From Sellimonas catena (GTDB taxonomy: Bacteria > Bacillota > Clostridia > Lachnospirales > Lachnospiraceae): DNA of 64,000 nucleotides. The stretch lies in assembly GCF_045063725.1 (NCBI RefSeq), contig NZ_CP173695.1; one strand, given 5' to 3'. The notes beneath the pieces were generated by a model. That model had not been told where the DNA came from. It was given only the letters and a program-made list of their open reading frames with translations, and did no database searches. This document shows positions 51,744 through 61,332 of this stretch, one piece after another. The position numbers and the translations under genes are program-made. The first letter of the stretch is position 1; each line of letters starts with the position of its first letter.

Positions 51744-52778
51744 ATGGAAGAACTGAGAGCATACCTGGAACAGGTATTTTGCATAGAGCTTCTGTCCGCG
51801 GTTCTGAGTAACCCAAGAGACAGAGAAAAAGCGTTCAAGGGCCGGATCCGTCCGGTGCTTAAAAAAGGAAATCTCGTATATCAGTTTGAGATTTTTAAAG
51901 GGAAACAGGTTTTTCATGAGAATCTGGAAGCGAAGGCAGCGGTGGACCGCGCCTGTGAGTGGATGGAGCATTTCCGCCAGATGCAGATTGACACAAAAAG
52001 CGAACGGGCATCGGTGCTGATCAGCAAGAAGGGGAAAGTGACCATCAACAGAAAAAAGGTAACACGCCCGGATCAGGGGAAACAGGATCTTTCCCACAAC
52101 CGGGAGAAACAGTATATATTAAAGGAAGGAATGGATATTCCGTTCCTGCGTGATCTTGGAGTCATGACGCAGGAGGGAAAGATTGTCCGCTCCAGATTCG
52201 ACAAATTCCGCCAGATCAACCGGTATCTGGAATTTATCGAGGATGTCCTTCCGAAGCTTCCGAAAGACCGGGAGATCACGATTCTGGATTTCGGATGCGG
52301 GAAGTCGTACCTGACCTTTGCCATGTATTATTTTCTGCATGAGATGAGAGGGTACGAGGTCCGCATGGTGGGACTGGATCTGAAGGAAGATGTGATCGAG
52401 CACTGCAACGCACTTGCAGAGAAATATGGCTACGACCATCTCCACTTCCTGACCGGAGACATTGCGCAGTATGAAGGAATGACGAAGGTCGATATGGTGG
52501 TGACGCTCCACGCCTGCGATACGGCAACAGACTATGCCCTTGCAAAGGCGGTTTCCTGGGGGGCGGACGTGATTCTTTCCGTGCCGTGCTGCCAGCATGA
52601 GCTGAACCGGCAGATTGAAAATGACATTTTAAGCCCGGTATTGTCCTACGGGCTTCTGAAAGAAAGAATGGCGGCTCTGGTCACAGACGGGCTCCGCGCC
52701 GAGTATCTGAAAAAAGAGGGGTATGATACTCAGATTCTGGAGTTCATCGACATGGAACACACGCCGAAAATATTCTGA
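51744..52778 (+). CDS. SAM-dependent methyltransferase (Methyltransf_32 type)
   Basis: This 344-aa protein has a variable N-terminal domain and a C-terminal class I methyltransferase domain (about residues 165-310). The SAM site is LDFGCGKSYLTFAM, the acidic ribose-binding strand is MVGLDLKEDVI, and the hallmark SVPCCQHEL motif follows VTLHACDTATD. This family (PF13679) includes METTL25-like proteins and bacterial homologues. Substrates of the bacterial members are not established, and RNA or protein is possible. ATG 51744 follows GAAAGGAAG; the GTG at 51726 is less likely. Confidence 0.85.
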   Translation: MEELRAYLEQVFCIELLSAVLSNPRDREKAFKGRIRPVLKKGNLVYQFEIFKGKQVFHENLEAKAAVDRACEWMEHFRQMQIDTKSERASVLISKKGKVTINRKKVTRPDQGKQDLSHNREKQYILKEGMDIPFLRDLGVMTQEGKIVRSRFDKFRQINRYLEFIEDVLPKLPKDREITILDFGCGKSYLTFAMYYFLHEMRGYEVRMVGLDLKEDVIEHCNALAEKYGYDHLHFLTGDIAQYEGMTKVDMVVTLHACDTATDYALAKAVSWGADVILSVPCCQHELNRQIENDILSPVLSYGLLKERMAALVTDGLRAEYLKKEGYDTQILEFIDMEHTPKIF

Positions 52779-52895
52779 TCCGTGCAGTTAAAACAGGGAA
52801 GAAAGCGGAAAATCAGCACATAATAAAAGCGTGCGAGGAATTTCTTCATGTGAAACCGACAATAGGAAAGCTTTTATAAAAAAGGGGAGTTATTC

Positions 52896-55406
52896 ATGAG
52901 AAAAAAAGCGATACATGCAGGTATTCTGGCCTGCGTATTCGTAGTGGCGATTATCATATTCAGCTATGCGGTGAACAGAAACCATGTGGATATGACGGCA
53001 GACATTGGAAATGCGTCGCTTCCGCAGGTTTCTTTTACCCATGATTCTTATACATTCAACACGCTTGCCGGATATACGAATGAGATGGAAATGGCGACCA
53101 TGCGGGATCAGATCACACCGGTCATGGACGGCAAAATCAGCATGCAGGTGAAGGAAAACGACAAAACGGTCCGTTCCGCATCCTATGAGATCTATTCCAT
53201 CGACGGCAGAAAAAAGCTGTATTCGGCCGATCTGGAGCTGAAAGAAAATGCGGCTCAGATCGAAATTCCGGAGAAGGTTCTGGAAGAGGGAGAGCGCTTC
53301 CTGAGAGTGACGATTTCCTTTGACGATGACGAACGGGCATATTATTACACACGGATTTCAGACGGATCCAACTGGAATATGAACCGCTGCATGGCCTATA
53401 TCAAGAACTTTTTTGACAAAGAGAGGGACAAAGATGCGGCAGCAGAACTGCAGTCCGCGCTGGAGCCAAGCAGCGAGGGCGACAACACAACGTACCAGAC
53501 TGTCACGATTCACTCGGATTTTGAGCATGTGACATGGGGAGACCTTGCGCCTGAGATCGTCGGGGATGTCCGGTGGGATATCAAGGAAGCCAACTCGATG
53601 TACATGTCTGTCCTTCTGACCTATCAGGTTGACTGTAAAGGGGAAGGCGAAAACGAGACAGACCGGTATAATGTCAAAGAGTTTTTCCGTGTCAGATATT
53701 CGGAAAATCAGCAGATGTATCTTCTGGACTATAACCGGACGATGAACCAGCTTTTCGACGGGGAAGAGAATGACATCGATGAGAATGGTGTTCTTCTCGG
53801 CGTGACAGATTCCGATGTGGATTATCTGATCAATCAGGAGGGAACAGTCGTCTCCTTTGTACAGGAGAGGGAGCTTTGGAACTACAATAAGGAAAATGAC
53901 GAACTCTCCCGTGTATTCAGCTATGCGGACAGCGGCAGCCAGAATGCGCAGAATGCCTACGACCAGCACAGCGTACAGCTTGTATCCATGGACGAGGATG
54001 GAAGTACGACATTTACGGTGTCCGGCTATGTAAACAGGGGCACTCATGAAGGCGAGGTCGGCGTCAGCGTATATTACTACGATATCAATAAAAACTCTGT
54101 GGAGGAGAAGGTATTTATCCCAAGTACGAAGTCCTACCCGGTGCTGACAAATGATCCGGGCAAGCTTCTTTATTACAGCAATTCCAGCGGAAAGCTGTAT
54201 GTGATGCAGGAAGGAACGCTGTATGAGGTAGATCTGGTTAATAATACGCGTACCACCCTTGTGACCAATCTGGAAACGGGGCAGTATGTAAGCTCCGGGG
54301 ACGGCCACCTTCTGGCATACCAGAAGGACGGGGAGATCAATAACGCGACTCAGATAGAGGTGCTGAATCTTTCCACCGGAAAGGGATATCAGGTGGAGGC
54401 AGGTGCGGATGAAAGCATCCGGCCGCTCGGATTTATCCGGAATGACTTCGTGTTTGGAACTGCAAGGAGCGGCGACTCGGGCACGACAGCATCCGGCGAG
54501 ACAGTGCTTCCGATGTACCGTCTGGAAATCCGCAACCAGAAAAACGAAACGGTCAAAGACTACCAGGCGGATAACATCTTTATTCTGGACGTCGTATTTG
54601 AAAACGATATGGCGACGTTGAAACGTGCCGTAAAAAGCGGAGATTTCTATACGTATACAAGCGAAGATTATATTACGAACAATGAAGAGAGGGAAGAGAG
54701 CAATATCACGATTGATTCCTATACAAGCGAGCTCAAAGGCCGTGAAATGCGGATTACCTACGAGGATGGAGTGGACGACAGTTCTCCGAAGATTCTAAAG
54801 CCGCAGCTTACGATCGCAAGGGAGCAGATGACGCTTTCCTTTGATTCACCGTCCCGGAAGGGAACCTACTATGTCTATGGATACGGTGAACTTCAGGGGA
54901 TTTACCAGAATGCGGGATATGCGGTGCAGAGAGCATCCGAATTCAGCGGAGTAGCGGTGACCTCCAGACTGGCAAATGTATATGAAAGCGGCAACAGGCC
55001 GTCTGCGTATGAGATTTCGGATCTTGGGGATACTGCGGTCCGTGAGGGTGAGAGCACACTGGAAGCATGTATGAGAATCATCCTTGCCTCAGCAGGAAAT
55101 GAGATTGATTTCCAGAAGGATATGGAGGATGGAGAATCCATCATTGACTTCATAGGCAGCCAGGTTTCCGGGGAAGCGCTGGAACTTTCCGACTGCCGGA
55201 CAGAAGACGTCCTTTATCTGATCGGACAGGGCACTCCGGTGGCGGCGCTGACAGGAAACGGCAATGCAGTACTTTTGACGGGATACAGTCGGACGAATGT
55301 TCAGTATCTCAATCTTTCCACACAGGAAGTGGACACGGTGACATTTGAAGAGATGGATCAGATGGTAAATGCAAGCGGGAATACGTTTGTGGGATATACA
55401 CAATAG
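52896..55406 (+). CDS. membrane-anchored protein with beta-propeller-like and degenerate C39-like domains
   Basis: This 836-aa protein has an N-terminal signal anchor (about 7-25) and a long extracytoplasmic part. The middle (about 330-600) has repeated strand motifs (GKLLYYSNSSGKLYVMQEG, GDGHLLAYQKDGE) like a propeller. The end (about 720-836) resembles a peptidase C39-like domain: a Cys in TLEACMRII, LYLIGQGTPVAAL and NAVLLTGY. In active C39 enzymes the last motif starts with a His; here it is Asn, so the domain is probably inactive and used for binding. It may act in the envelope. No family name is claimed. Confidence 0.7.
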   Translation: MRKKAIHAGILACVFVVAIIIFSYAVNRNHVDMTADIGNASLPQVSFTHDSYTFNTLAGYTNEMEMATMRDQITPVMDGKISMQVKENDKTVRSASYEIYSIDGRKKLYSADLELKENAAQIEIPEKVLEEGERFLRVTISFDDDERAYYYTRISDGSNWNMNRCMAYIKNFFDKERDKDAAAELQSALEPSSEGDNTTYQTVTIHSDFEHVTWGDLAPEIVGDVRWDIKEANSMYMSVLLTYQVDCKGEGENETDRYNVKEFFRVRYSENQQMYLLDYNRTMNQLFDGEENDIDENGVLLGVTDSDVDYLINQEGTVVSFVQERELWNYNKENDELSRVFSYADSGSQNAQNAYDQHSVQLVSMDEDGSTTFTVSGYVNRGTHEGEVGVSVYYYDINKNSVEEKVFIPSTKSYPVLTNDPGKLLYYSNSSGKLYVMQEGTLYEVDLVNNTRTTLVTNLETGQYVSSGDGHLLAYQKDGEINNATQIEVLNLSTGKGYQVEAGADESIRPLGFIRNDFVFGTARSGDSGTTASGETVLPMYRLEIRNQKNETVKDYQADNIFILDVVFENDMATLKRAVKSGDFYTYTSEDYITNNEEREESNITIDSYTSELKGREMRITYEDGVDDSSPKILKPQLTIAREQMTLSFDSPSRKGTYYVYGYGELQGIYQNAGYAVQRASEFSGVAVTSRLANVYESGNRPSAYEISDLGDTAVREGESTLEACMRIILASAGNEIDFQKDMEDGESIIDFIGSQVSGEALELSDCRTEDVLYLIGQGTPVAALTGNGNAVLLTGYSRTNVQYLNLSTQEVDTVTFEEMDQMVNASGNTFVGYTQ

Positions 55407-55415
55407 CACAAACCA

Positions 55416-55424
55416 TGCTATAAT
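55416..55424 (+). promoter_or_regulatory. extended -10 promoter of asnS
   Basis: TGC directly before a perfect TATAAT (55419-55424), 37 bp upstream of the asnS start. The leader is too short for a T-box. Confidence 0.65.
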
Positions 55425-55460
55425 GATACAAAGTCGAAAAGAGACTGGAGGATAATAAAG

Positions 55461-56852
55461 ATGGAATTAGTAACAGTAAAAGAATTATACAGGAAAACAG
55501 ATTCGTACCTGGACAAGGAGGTATCCATCGGAGGATGGGTAAGAAGCATCCGGGATTCCAAGGCGTTTGGTTTTATTGTAGTAAATGACGGCTCTTTCTT
55601 TGAGCCGATTCAGGTGGTATACCACGATACGATGGAGAACTTCAAAGAGATCTCCAGATTAAACGTAGGGGCAGCCATCGTAGTAAAGGGAACTCTCGTT
55701 GCGACGCCGCAGGCAAAGCAGCCGTTTGAGATTCAGGCAGAAGAGATTACGGTAGAAGGAGCTTCCGCTCCGGACTACCCGCTTCAGAAGAAGCGCCACA
55801 CACTGGAATTTTTAAGAACAATGACACATCTGCGCCCAAGAACAAATACGTTCCAGGCAGTGTTCCGCGTACGTTCTCTTGCAGCCTACGCGATTCACCA
55901 GTTCTTCCAGGAGAGAGGATTCGTGTATGTGCACACTCCGCTGATCACCGGAAGCGACTGTGAGGGTGCAGGAGAGATGTTCCAGGTAACGACAATGGAT
56001 CTTCAGAATCCGCCGAAACTGGAAGATGGAAGCATCGATTACAGCAAGGATTTCTTCAACAAACACACAAGCCTGACGGTAAGCGGACAGCTCAACGCAG
56101 AGACATTTGCACAGTCCTTCCGTGATGTCTATACATTCGGACCGACATTCCGTGCGGAGAATTCCAACACGACCCGCCATGCGGCAGAGTTCTGGATGAT
56201 CGAGCCGGAGATCGCATTTGCGGATCTGGAAGACGATATGGATCTTGCAGAAGCAATGTTAAAATATGTGATCCGCTACGTGATGGAAAACGCACCGGAA
56301 GAGATGAAGTTTTTCAACTCCTTTATTGACAAAGGACTTCTGGACCGTCTGACAAATGTGGTCGAATCCGAATTCGCAAGAGTGACATATACAGAAGCGA
56401 TTGAGATTCTGGAGAAAAACAACGACAACTTCGAGTATAAGGTATCATGGGGATGTGATCTTCAGACCGAGCATGAGAGATACCTGACCGAAGAAATTTA
56501 TAAGAAACCGGTATTTGTAACCGACTATCCGAAGGAAATCAAAGCATTCTATATGAAGCAGAACGACGATGGAAAGACCGTTGCCGCCATGGACTGCCTT
56601 GTGCCGGGAATCGGTGAAATCATCGGAGGAAGCCAGAGGGAGGACGACTACGGGAAACTCCGCAACAGAATGGAGGAACTCGGCATGGATCTGGATGAAT
56701 ACGGATTCTATCTGGATCTGAGAAAATACGGATCCACCCGTCACGCAGGCTACGGACTCGGATTTGAACGGTGCATCATGTACCTGACCGGAATGTCCAA
56801 TATCCGTGACGTACTGCCGTTCCCAAGAACGGTCAACAACTGTGAACTGTAG
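55461..56852 (+). CDS. asnS: asparaginyl-tRNA synthetase
   Basis: This 463-aa class II enzyme charges tRNA-Asn. The N-terminal OB fold (about 15-105, SIGGWVRSIRDSKAFGFI) binds the anticodon. The catalytic domain has motif 2 with FRAENSNTTRHAAEF and motif 3 with GYGLGFERCIMYLTG, and ends TVNNCEL, which distinguishes AsnS from AspS. The length is typical. The ATG follows GGAGGATAAT. It has its own promoter and is followed by the VanRS-like pair. Confidence 0.96.
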   Translation: MELVTVKELYRKTDSYLDKEVSIGGWVRSIRDSKAFGFIVVNDGSFFEPIQVVYHDTMENFKEISRLNVGAAIVVKGTLVATPQAKQPFEIQAEEITVEGASAPDYPLQKKRHTLEFLRTMTHLRPRTNTFQAVFRVRSLAAYAIHQFFQERGFVYVHTPLITGSDCEGAGEMFQVTTMDLQNPPKLEDGSIDYSKDFFNKHTSLTVSGQLNAETFAQSFRDVYTFGPTFRAENSNTTRHAAEFWMIEPEIAFADLEDDMDLAEAMLKYVIRYVMENAPEEMKFFNSFIDKGLLDRLTNVVESEFARVTYTEAIEILEKNNDNFEYKVSWGCDLQTEHERYLTEEIYKKPVFVTDYPKEIKAFYMKQNDDGKTVAAMDCLVPGIGEIIGGSQREDDYGKLRNRMEELGMDLDEYGFYLDLRKYGSTRHAGYGLGFERCIMYLTGMSNIRDVLPFPRTVNNCEL

Positions 56853-56878
56853 ATAAAATTCAGAAAAGGGGAGAAATC

Positions 56879-57571
56879 ATGAATCATATTCTGGTTGTGG
56901 ATGATGAGAGGGAGATAGCGGATGTTATTGAGCTGTATTTGAAAAATGACCAGTATGAGGTGTTGAAATTCTATACGGGCGAGGAGGCCCTTGCCTGTAT
57001 AGAAACCACGAAGATTGATCTGGCGCTTCTGGACGTCATGCTGCCGGATATCGATGGATTTACGATTCTGAAAAAGATCAGGGAGAAGTACAATTTCCCG
57101 GTGATCATGCTGACGGCAAAGACCGAGTATATCGACAAGATTACCGGACTGACACTCGGAGCGGACGATTACATCGCAAAGCCGTTTAACCCGCTGGAGC
57201 TGGTTGCCAGAGTAAAGGCACAGATCCGCCGCTACACGAAGTACAATGACGGCGGCAGGGCGGAGAGCGATGTCATTGATTTTGGCGGTCTGTTTCTGGA
57301 CCGCAATTCCCACGAGTGTGTCTTCAATGAAAAAAATCTGACACTGACTCCGATCGAGTTTGACATTCTGTGGCTGCTCTGTGAGAACAGAGGAAAGGTC
57401 ATCAGTTCGGAAGAGCTCTTTGAAAACGTGTGGCACGAGAAGTACTATAAGAACAGCAACAATACCGTCATGGTACATATCAGACATCTTCGGGAGAAGA
57501 TGAGCGGTCCTATGGGAAAATCAGATTTCATCAAGACGGTCTGGGGAGTGGGATACAAGGTTGAAGAGTAG
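56879..57571 (+). CDS. VanR-like response regulator
   Basis: This 230-aa OmpR-family regulator has a receiver domain with VDDE, Asp52 in LLDVMLPDIDG and IAKPFNPLE, and a winged-helix output domain (LTPIEFDILWLLCENRG, NTVMVHIRHLREKM, VWGVGYKVEE). It resembles VanR-type regulators common in Clostridia. Its end overlaps the kinase gene by 11 bp. It is close in sequence to the regulator at 48245, so the two are paralogues. Regulated genes are unknown; no van resistance genes lie nearby. Confidence 0.93.
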   Translation: MNHILVVDDEREIADVIELYLKNDQYEVLKFYTGEEALACIETTKIDLALLDVMLPDIDGFTILKKIREKYNFPVIMLTAKTEYIDKITGLTLGADDYIAKPFNPLELVARVKAQIRRYTKYNDGGRAESDVIDFGGLFLDRNSHECVFNEKNLTLTPIEFDILWLLCENRGKVISSEELFENVWHEKYYKNSNNTVMVHIRHLREKMSGPMGKSDFIKTVWGVGYKVEE

Positions 57572-58769
57572 ATTGAAAAAATTTAAGAAAAGTAAATACA
57601 GGAAACTGAAGATCAGCCTGCTTCTGCAGACAGTATTGATCACCGCGCTTACAGTTCTGGTCGGTGGATTTCTGCTGGAATACATCATCGATGGGGTCTA
57701 CAACGATGACGTATCCGAGATTTTCATCGGCTTCCTGAAATTCTTTCATGTAGAAGAGCAGCATGCCATCGCATTGTACTGGCAGATTCTTGGAAACAAT
57801 AAGACGTTCTTCATGATGATCGGGTTTTTGGCACTGTTTGCGCTTTTTTTCTATATTGCGCTGTCAAAAATGATTACGTATCTGGAAGACGTTGAAAAAG
57901 AGATCGGGAAACTCGTCTCCCGTTCCCAGGAGCCGATCCATCTGATTCCGGAACTGGAGCCGATCGAGACAAAGCTGAACAATATCAAGTATACGCTGGA
58001 GCGGCAGGAGCGTGAGGTGCAGGAAAGTGAACAGAGAAAGAATGATCTGGTCGTCTTTCTGGCGCATGACCTCAAAACGCCGCTGACATCCATTGTGGCG
58101 TATTTGAGTATGCTGGAATCCCATCCGGATCTTCCGGAGGAGGAGAGGATCAAGTACACGGGGATTTCACTTGAGAAGGCAATCCGACTCGGGAAACTGA
58201 TCGAAGAGTTTTTTGAGATCACGAAATTTAATGCACAGGACATTGTTCTGGAAAAGACAGAACTGAATTTAAGCAGAATGCTGGAGCAGATTGCAGATGA
58301 GATGTACGCGGTCCTTCAGGGCAAGAACTTAAAATGTGAGGTGGAGGCGGATGACGATATCGTTGTCCGGGCCGACCCGGACAAGCTTGCCAGAGTATTT
58401 GACAATCTCATGCGGAACGCCATTGCCTACTGCAGGAAGGATTCGACGATCCGGATCCATGTTTCACAGGATGAGAGTAACGCGCTGATTGTCTTTGTCA
58501 ACGAAGGACCGAAAATTTCCAATGACAAGCTGCAGCATATTTTTGAGAAATTCTTCCGGGCGGACGATTCCAGGTCCAGTGAAACCGGAGGAGCGGGGCT
58601 CGGTCTTGCCATCGCAAAAGAGATCGTGGAACTTCACGGCGGCAGAATCTCTGCCCAGAGCGATGATCATGAGACCCGGTTTATCGTAGTCCTTCCAAAG
58701 AAAGAGAAAGGGGAACTTCAGGATGAAATTCATACATACATCGGACCTGCATCTCGGAGTGAGGCCTGA
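57561..58769 (+). CDS. VanS-like sensor histidine kinase
   Basis: This 402-aa kinase has two membrane helices (about 14-36 and 78-100) around a short external loop of about 40 residues, a HisKA domain with His169 in VFLAHDLKTPLTSI, and a HATPase_c domain (NLMRNAIAYC, GGAGLGLAIAKEIVELHGG). The start is a TTG inside the end of the regulator gene (57561), with a second TTG at 57573. The small external loop suggests sensing within or near the membrane. It overlaps the next gene by 47 bp. Confidence 0.92.
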   Translation: MKSRLKKFKKSKYRKLKISLLLQTVLITALTVLVGGFLLEYIIDGVYNDDVSEIFIGFLKFFHVEEQHAIALYWQILGNNKTFFMMIGFLALFALFFYIALSKMITYLEDVEKEIGKLVSRSQEPIHLIPELEPIETKLNNIKYTLERQEREVQESEQRKNDLVVFLAHDLKTPLTSIVAYLSMLESHPDLPEEERIKYTGISLEKAIRLGKLIEEFFEITKFNAQDIVLEKTELNLSRMLEQIADEMYAVLQGKNLKCEVEADDDIVVRADPDKLARVFDNLMRNAIAYCRKDSTIRIHVSQDESNALIVFVNEGPKISNDKLQHIFEKFFRADDSRSSETGGAGLGLAIAKEIVELHGGRISAQSDDHETRFIVVLPKKEKGELQDEIHTYIGPASRSEA

Positions 58770-59787
58770 TGCGGGACCGGAATATACGAAGAGACGCCCG
58801 GAAGAGATCTGGGAGACCTTCAAAAGCATTCTTGACCGGTGTGAGGACGAGCAGATTGACCTGCTTCTGATTTCGGGGGATGTGTTCCACAGACAGCCGC
58901 TTTTACGGGAACTGAAAGAGCTCAACGCCATGTTTGCGGGACTGTCTCATACAAAAGTCGTATTTACGGCCGGAAATCATGATTACTTAAAACCTAATTC
59001 CATGTACCGGAATTTCAAGTGGGCGGGCAATGTCGTCCCGCTTCTGGAAGGACGCCTTCTGAAAGTCGAGTTCCCGGAATTTCGGACCGCAGTATCCGGA
59101 TTCAGTTACCTGGACAGAGAATTGCAGGGCGGAATCAGGGTAGAGTGGAAGTGTGTCCGGAGCATGGAAAACGAGATTCTTCTCCTTCACGGAGGAGACG
59201 AGAAACATCTTTCGTTTAAGAGGGCAGAGGTGGATCTGCTCGGTTATGATTATACGGCTCTTGGACACATTCACAAACCGGATCCGGAAATAACGGGAAA
59301 ATGCCGGTACAGCGGTTCTCCGGAGCCGACAGACCCGAATGACACCGGAAAACACGGGTATGTGATAGGAACCGCAGAGAATGGCGTAGTCGAGACGGAG
59401 TTTGTTCCTGCGGCAAAGCGGGAGTACATCCATCTGGATATTCCGGTGGACGAGGACATGACAGGCCGTCTCCTTCTGGATACCCTCCGGGAGAAGATCG
59501 AGGAAAACGGCGTGGAAAATATGTACCGCTTTACACTGAAAGGACTCCGGGACCCGGATATCCGTTTTGATACCGTAAATATGGATGCGGGCGGAGGTGT
59601 CGTTGACATCCGGGATATGACAACCCCGGCTTATGACTATGAAAAGCTGTGCGCTTCCAACGGCCAGAACCTCCTTGGAAGATTTATCCAGAGTTTTCTT
59701 GAACAGGAAGAGGAAAGCCGCGGCGAAGTAGAGCAGATGGCGCTGTACGAGGGTGTACAGGCGATTCTGGAGACGAGAAAAGAGTAA
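58723..59787 (+). CDS. SbcD/YhaO-like metallophosphoesterase (DNA exonuclease)
   Basis: This 354-aa protein has the Mre11/SbcD nuclease motifs: DLHLG (with Asp and His ligands), SGDVFH, GNHD and GHIHKP, with LLHGG before the last. Together with the following SMC-like ATPase it should form an SbcCD/YhaNO-type complex that trims DNA ends or hairpins. The ATG at 58723 lies 47 bp inside the kinase gene and has AAAGGGGA nine bases upstream, so the overlap is real. The overlap implies co-transcription with a signalling pair, which is unusual for a repair nuclease. Confidence 0.87.
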   Translation: MKFIHTSDLHLGVRPDAGPEYTKRRPEEIWETFKSILDRCEDEQIDLLLISGDVFHRQPLLRELKELNAMFAGLSHTKVVFTAGNHDYLKPNSMYRNFKWAGNVVPLLEGRLLKVEFPEFRTAVSGFSYLDRELQGGIRVEWKCVRSMENEILLLHGGDEKHLSFKRAEVDLLGYDYTALGHIHKPDPEITGKCRYSGSPEPTDPNDTGKHGYVIGTAENGVVETEFVPAAKREYIHLDIPVDEDMTGRLLLDTLREKIEENGVENMYRFTLKGLRDPDIRFDTVNMDAGGGVVDIRDMTTPAYDYEKLCASNGQNLLGRFIQSFLEQEEESRGEVEQMALYEGVQAILETRKE

Positions 59788-59826
59788 CCGATACACAAAA
59801 GAGAGAAAAAGGGGATACAAGAAGAG

Positions 59827-61332
59827 ATGAAGTTAGAGCGACTGGAACTTTGGAGTTTCGGAAAATTCCATAACAGAACGATTGAACTTTCCGACGGGAT
59901 CAATCTGTTCAGCGCAGAAAATGAGGCGGGGAAATCGACGGTCTATGCGTTTATTAAAAGTATGCTCTTTGATGTGGAAAGAGGACGCGGAAGAGGCGCG
60001 GCAAAGGATGAGTTCCACCAGTATGAGCCGTGGAGGAATCCGACTCAGTACTGCGGAATGGTCCGGTTTGAGAGCGGAGGACGGCATTTCCAGCTGGAAA
60101 GGGATTTTGCCAGAAAGGGAAAGAAGACAAGGCTTTTCTGTCTGGATGATGGAGAGGAACTTTCCGAAGAGAGCGGGGATCTTCAGGCGCTGCTGCTGGA
60201 TCTGGATGCTGCCGGGTTTGAAAATACAGTGGCAGTCGGACAGTTGAAGGTCAGGCCTGGAGAAGAGCTTTCCTCTGCTCTGAAAAATTATGCGGCCAAC
60301 TATTATGCATCGGGTGCGGGAAATATGGATCTGGAGGCGGCCCTTGCAGGACTTCAGAAGCGAAAAAAGGAGATAAGCATTCTTCTGCGCGAGGAAGCCC
60401 GGAAACGGCTTCAGAAACGGGAAGAGGCGGAACGTGCGGCCGAATATATCGCAAAAGATCTGGACCGTATTCAACGGGAAGCGGCAGCAGGCGAAGAAGA
60501 GATCCGGAGAGGGAAGCGGCTCCTGGATACGTATGAGCAGGCGCGGGGTGAACAGAAAAAGAAGAAGTTCCCGCTGAAAGGAGCGGCGGTCTGGTTTGTA
60601 GTGCTGATTCTCCTGATGATACTTCTTCCATCCTCCATCCGTTATTTTACAGCTGTGATCTGGGCAGTGGCAGGGCTTCTGGCCGAACTTTGGGTAATGC
60701 GGCCGGAGCCGGAGAGAGAGCAGACAGAGGAAGAACAGGCTGTCAGAAGAAGAATTGACAAGCTGAAATGGAACAGGGAGAAGCTGAGATCGGACCGAAG
60801 AGACAGACAGGTGGAATATGAGAACCTGCAGGAAATGATTTCCGAGGCATGTACTGTTTCCGAAGAGGAGAAGAACCTGGAACAGAAAAAAGCGGCACTG
60901 GAACTTGCGGCCGAAAGAATGCAGGAGGTATCCGGAGATGTAAGAAAAGAAACAGGAAACCGCCTTGCAAAGCGGGCAGCTGAAATTCTGGGAGAGCTTA
61001 CGGACGGACGCTATACCAGGATCTTTATCGAAGAAGGGCTGGAAATCAGCATTTTTGACGGCATCCGTAAGATTCCGATTCACATGATGAGCCGGGGAAC
61101 GATTGAGCAGATCTACTTTGCGGTAAGGATGGCGGCATCTGAAATTCTTTACGAAGAACCACTCCCGATCATTCTCGACGACACCTTTGCGTATTACGAT
61201 GATAAACGAATGGAAGCGGCACTCCGGTGGCTGGCCGGACAGAAAAAACAAGTGCTCCTCTTCACCTGTCAGAACAGGGAAAAAGAAGCACTTGATCATA
61301 TGCATCTTGCATACCGTGACGGATGGGATTAA
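59827..61332 (+). CDS. SbcC/YhaN-like SMC-type ATPase (short form)
   Basis: This 501-aa protein starts MKLERLELWSFGKF, the YhaN/SbcC opening, with Walker A in SAENEAGKSTVYAF. A charged coiled coil (about 175-235 and 295-375) surrounds a two-helix hydrophobic hairpin (about 250-288), and the C-terminal half of the ATPase has SRGTIEQIYFAVRMA and Walker B LPIILDDTFAYYDD. Bacillus YhaN is almost twice as long, so the coiled coil here is much shortened. The internal membrane hairpin is also seen in YhaN-type proteins. It partners the nuclease encoded 40 bp upstream. Its stop codon overlaps that of prs on the other strand. Confidence 0.85.
   Translation: MKLERLELWSFGKFHNRTIELSDGINLFSAENEAGKSTVYAFIKSMLFDVERGRGRGAAKDEFHQYEPWRNPTQYCGMVRFESGGRHFQLERDFARKGKKTRLFCLDDGEELSEESGDLQALLLDLDAAGFENTVAVGQLKVRPGEELSSALKNYAANYYASGAGNMDLEAALAGLQKRKKEISILLREEARKRLQKREEAERAAEYIAKDLDRIQREAAAGEEEIRRGKRLLDTYEQARGEQKKKKFPLKGAAVWFVVLILLMILLPSSIRYFTAVIWAVAGLLAELWVMRPEPEREQTEEEQAVRRRIDKLKWNREKLRSDRRDRQVEYENLQEMISEACTVSEEEKNLEQKKAALELAAERMQEVSGDVRKETGNRLAKRAAEILGELTDGRYTRIFIEEGLEISIFDGIRKIPIHMMSRGTIEQIYFAVRMAASEILYEEPLPIILDDTFAYYDDKRMEAALRWLAGQKKQVLLFTCQNREKEALDHMHLAYRDGWD

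Noticed and set aside
55407..55460. T-box riboswitch before asnS
   Set aside because: Only 54 bp separate the previous gene from asnS, and a promoter occupies part of it; no specifier stem or T-box sequence fits.
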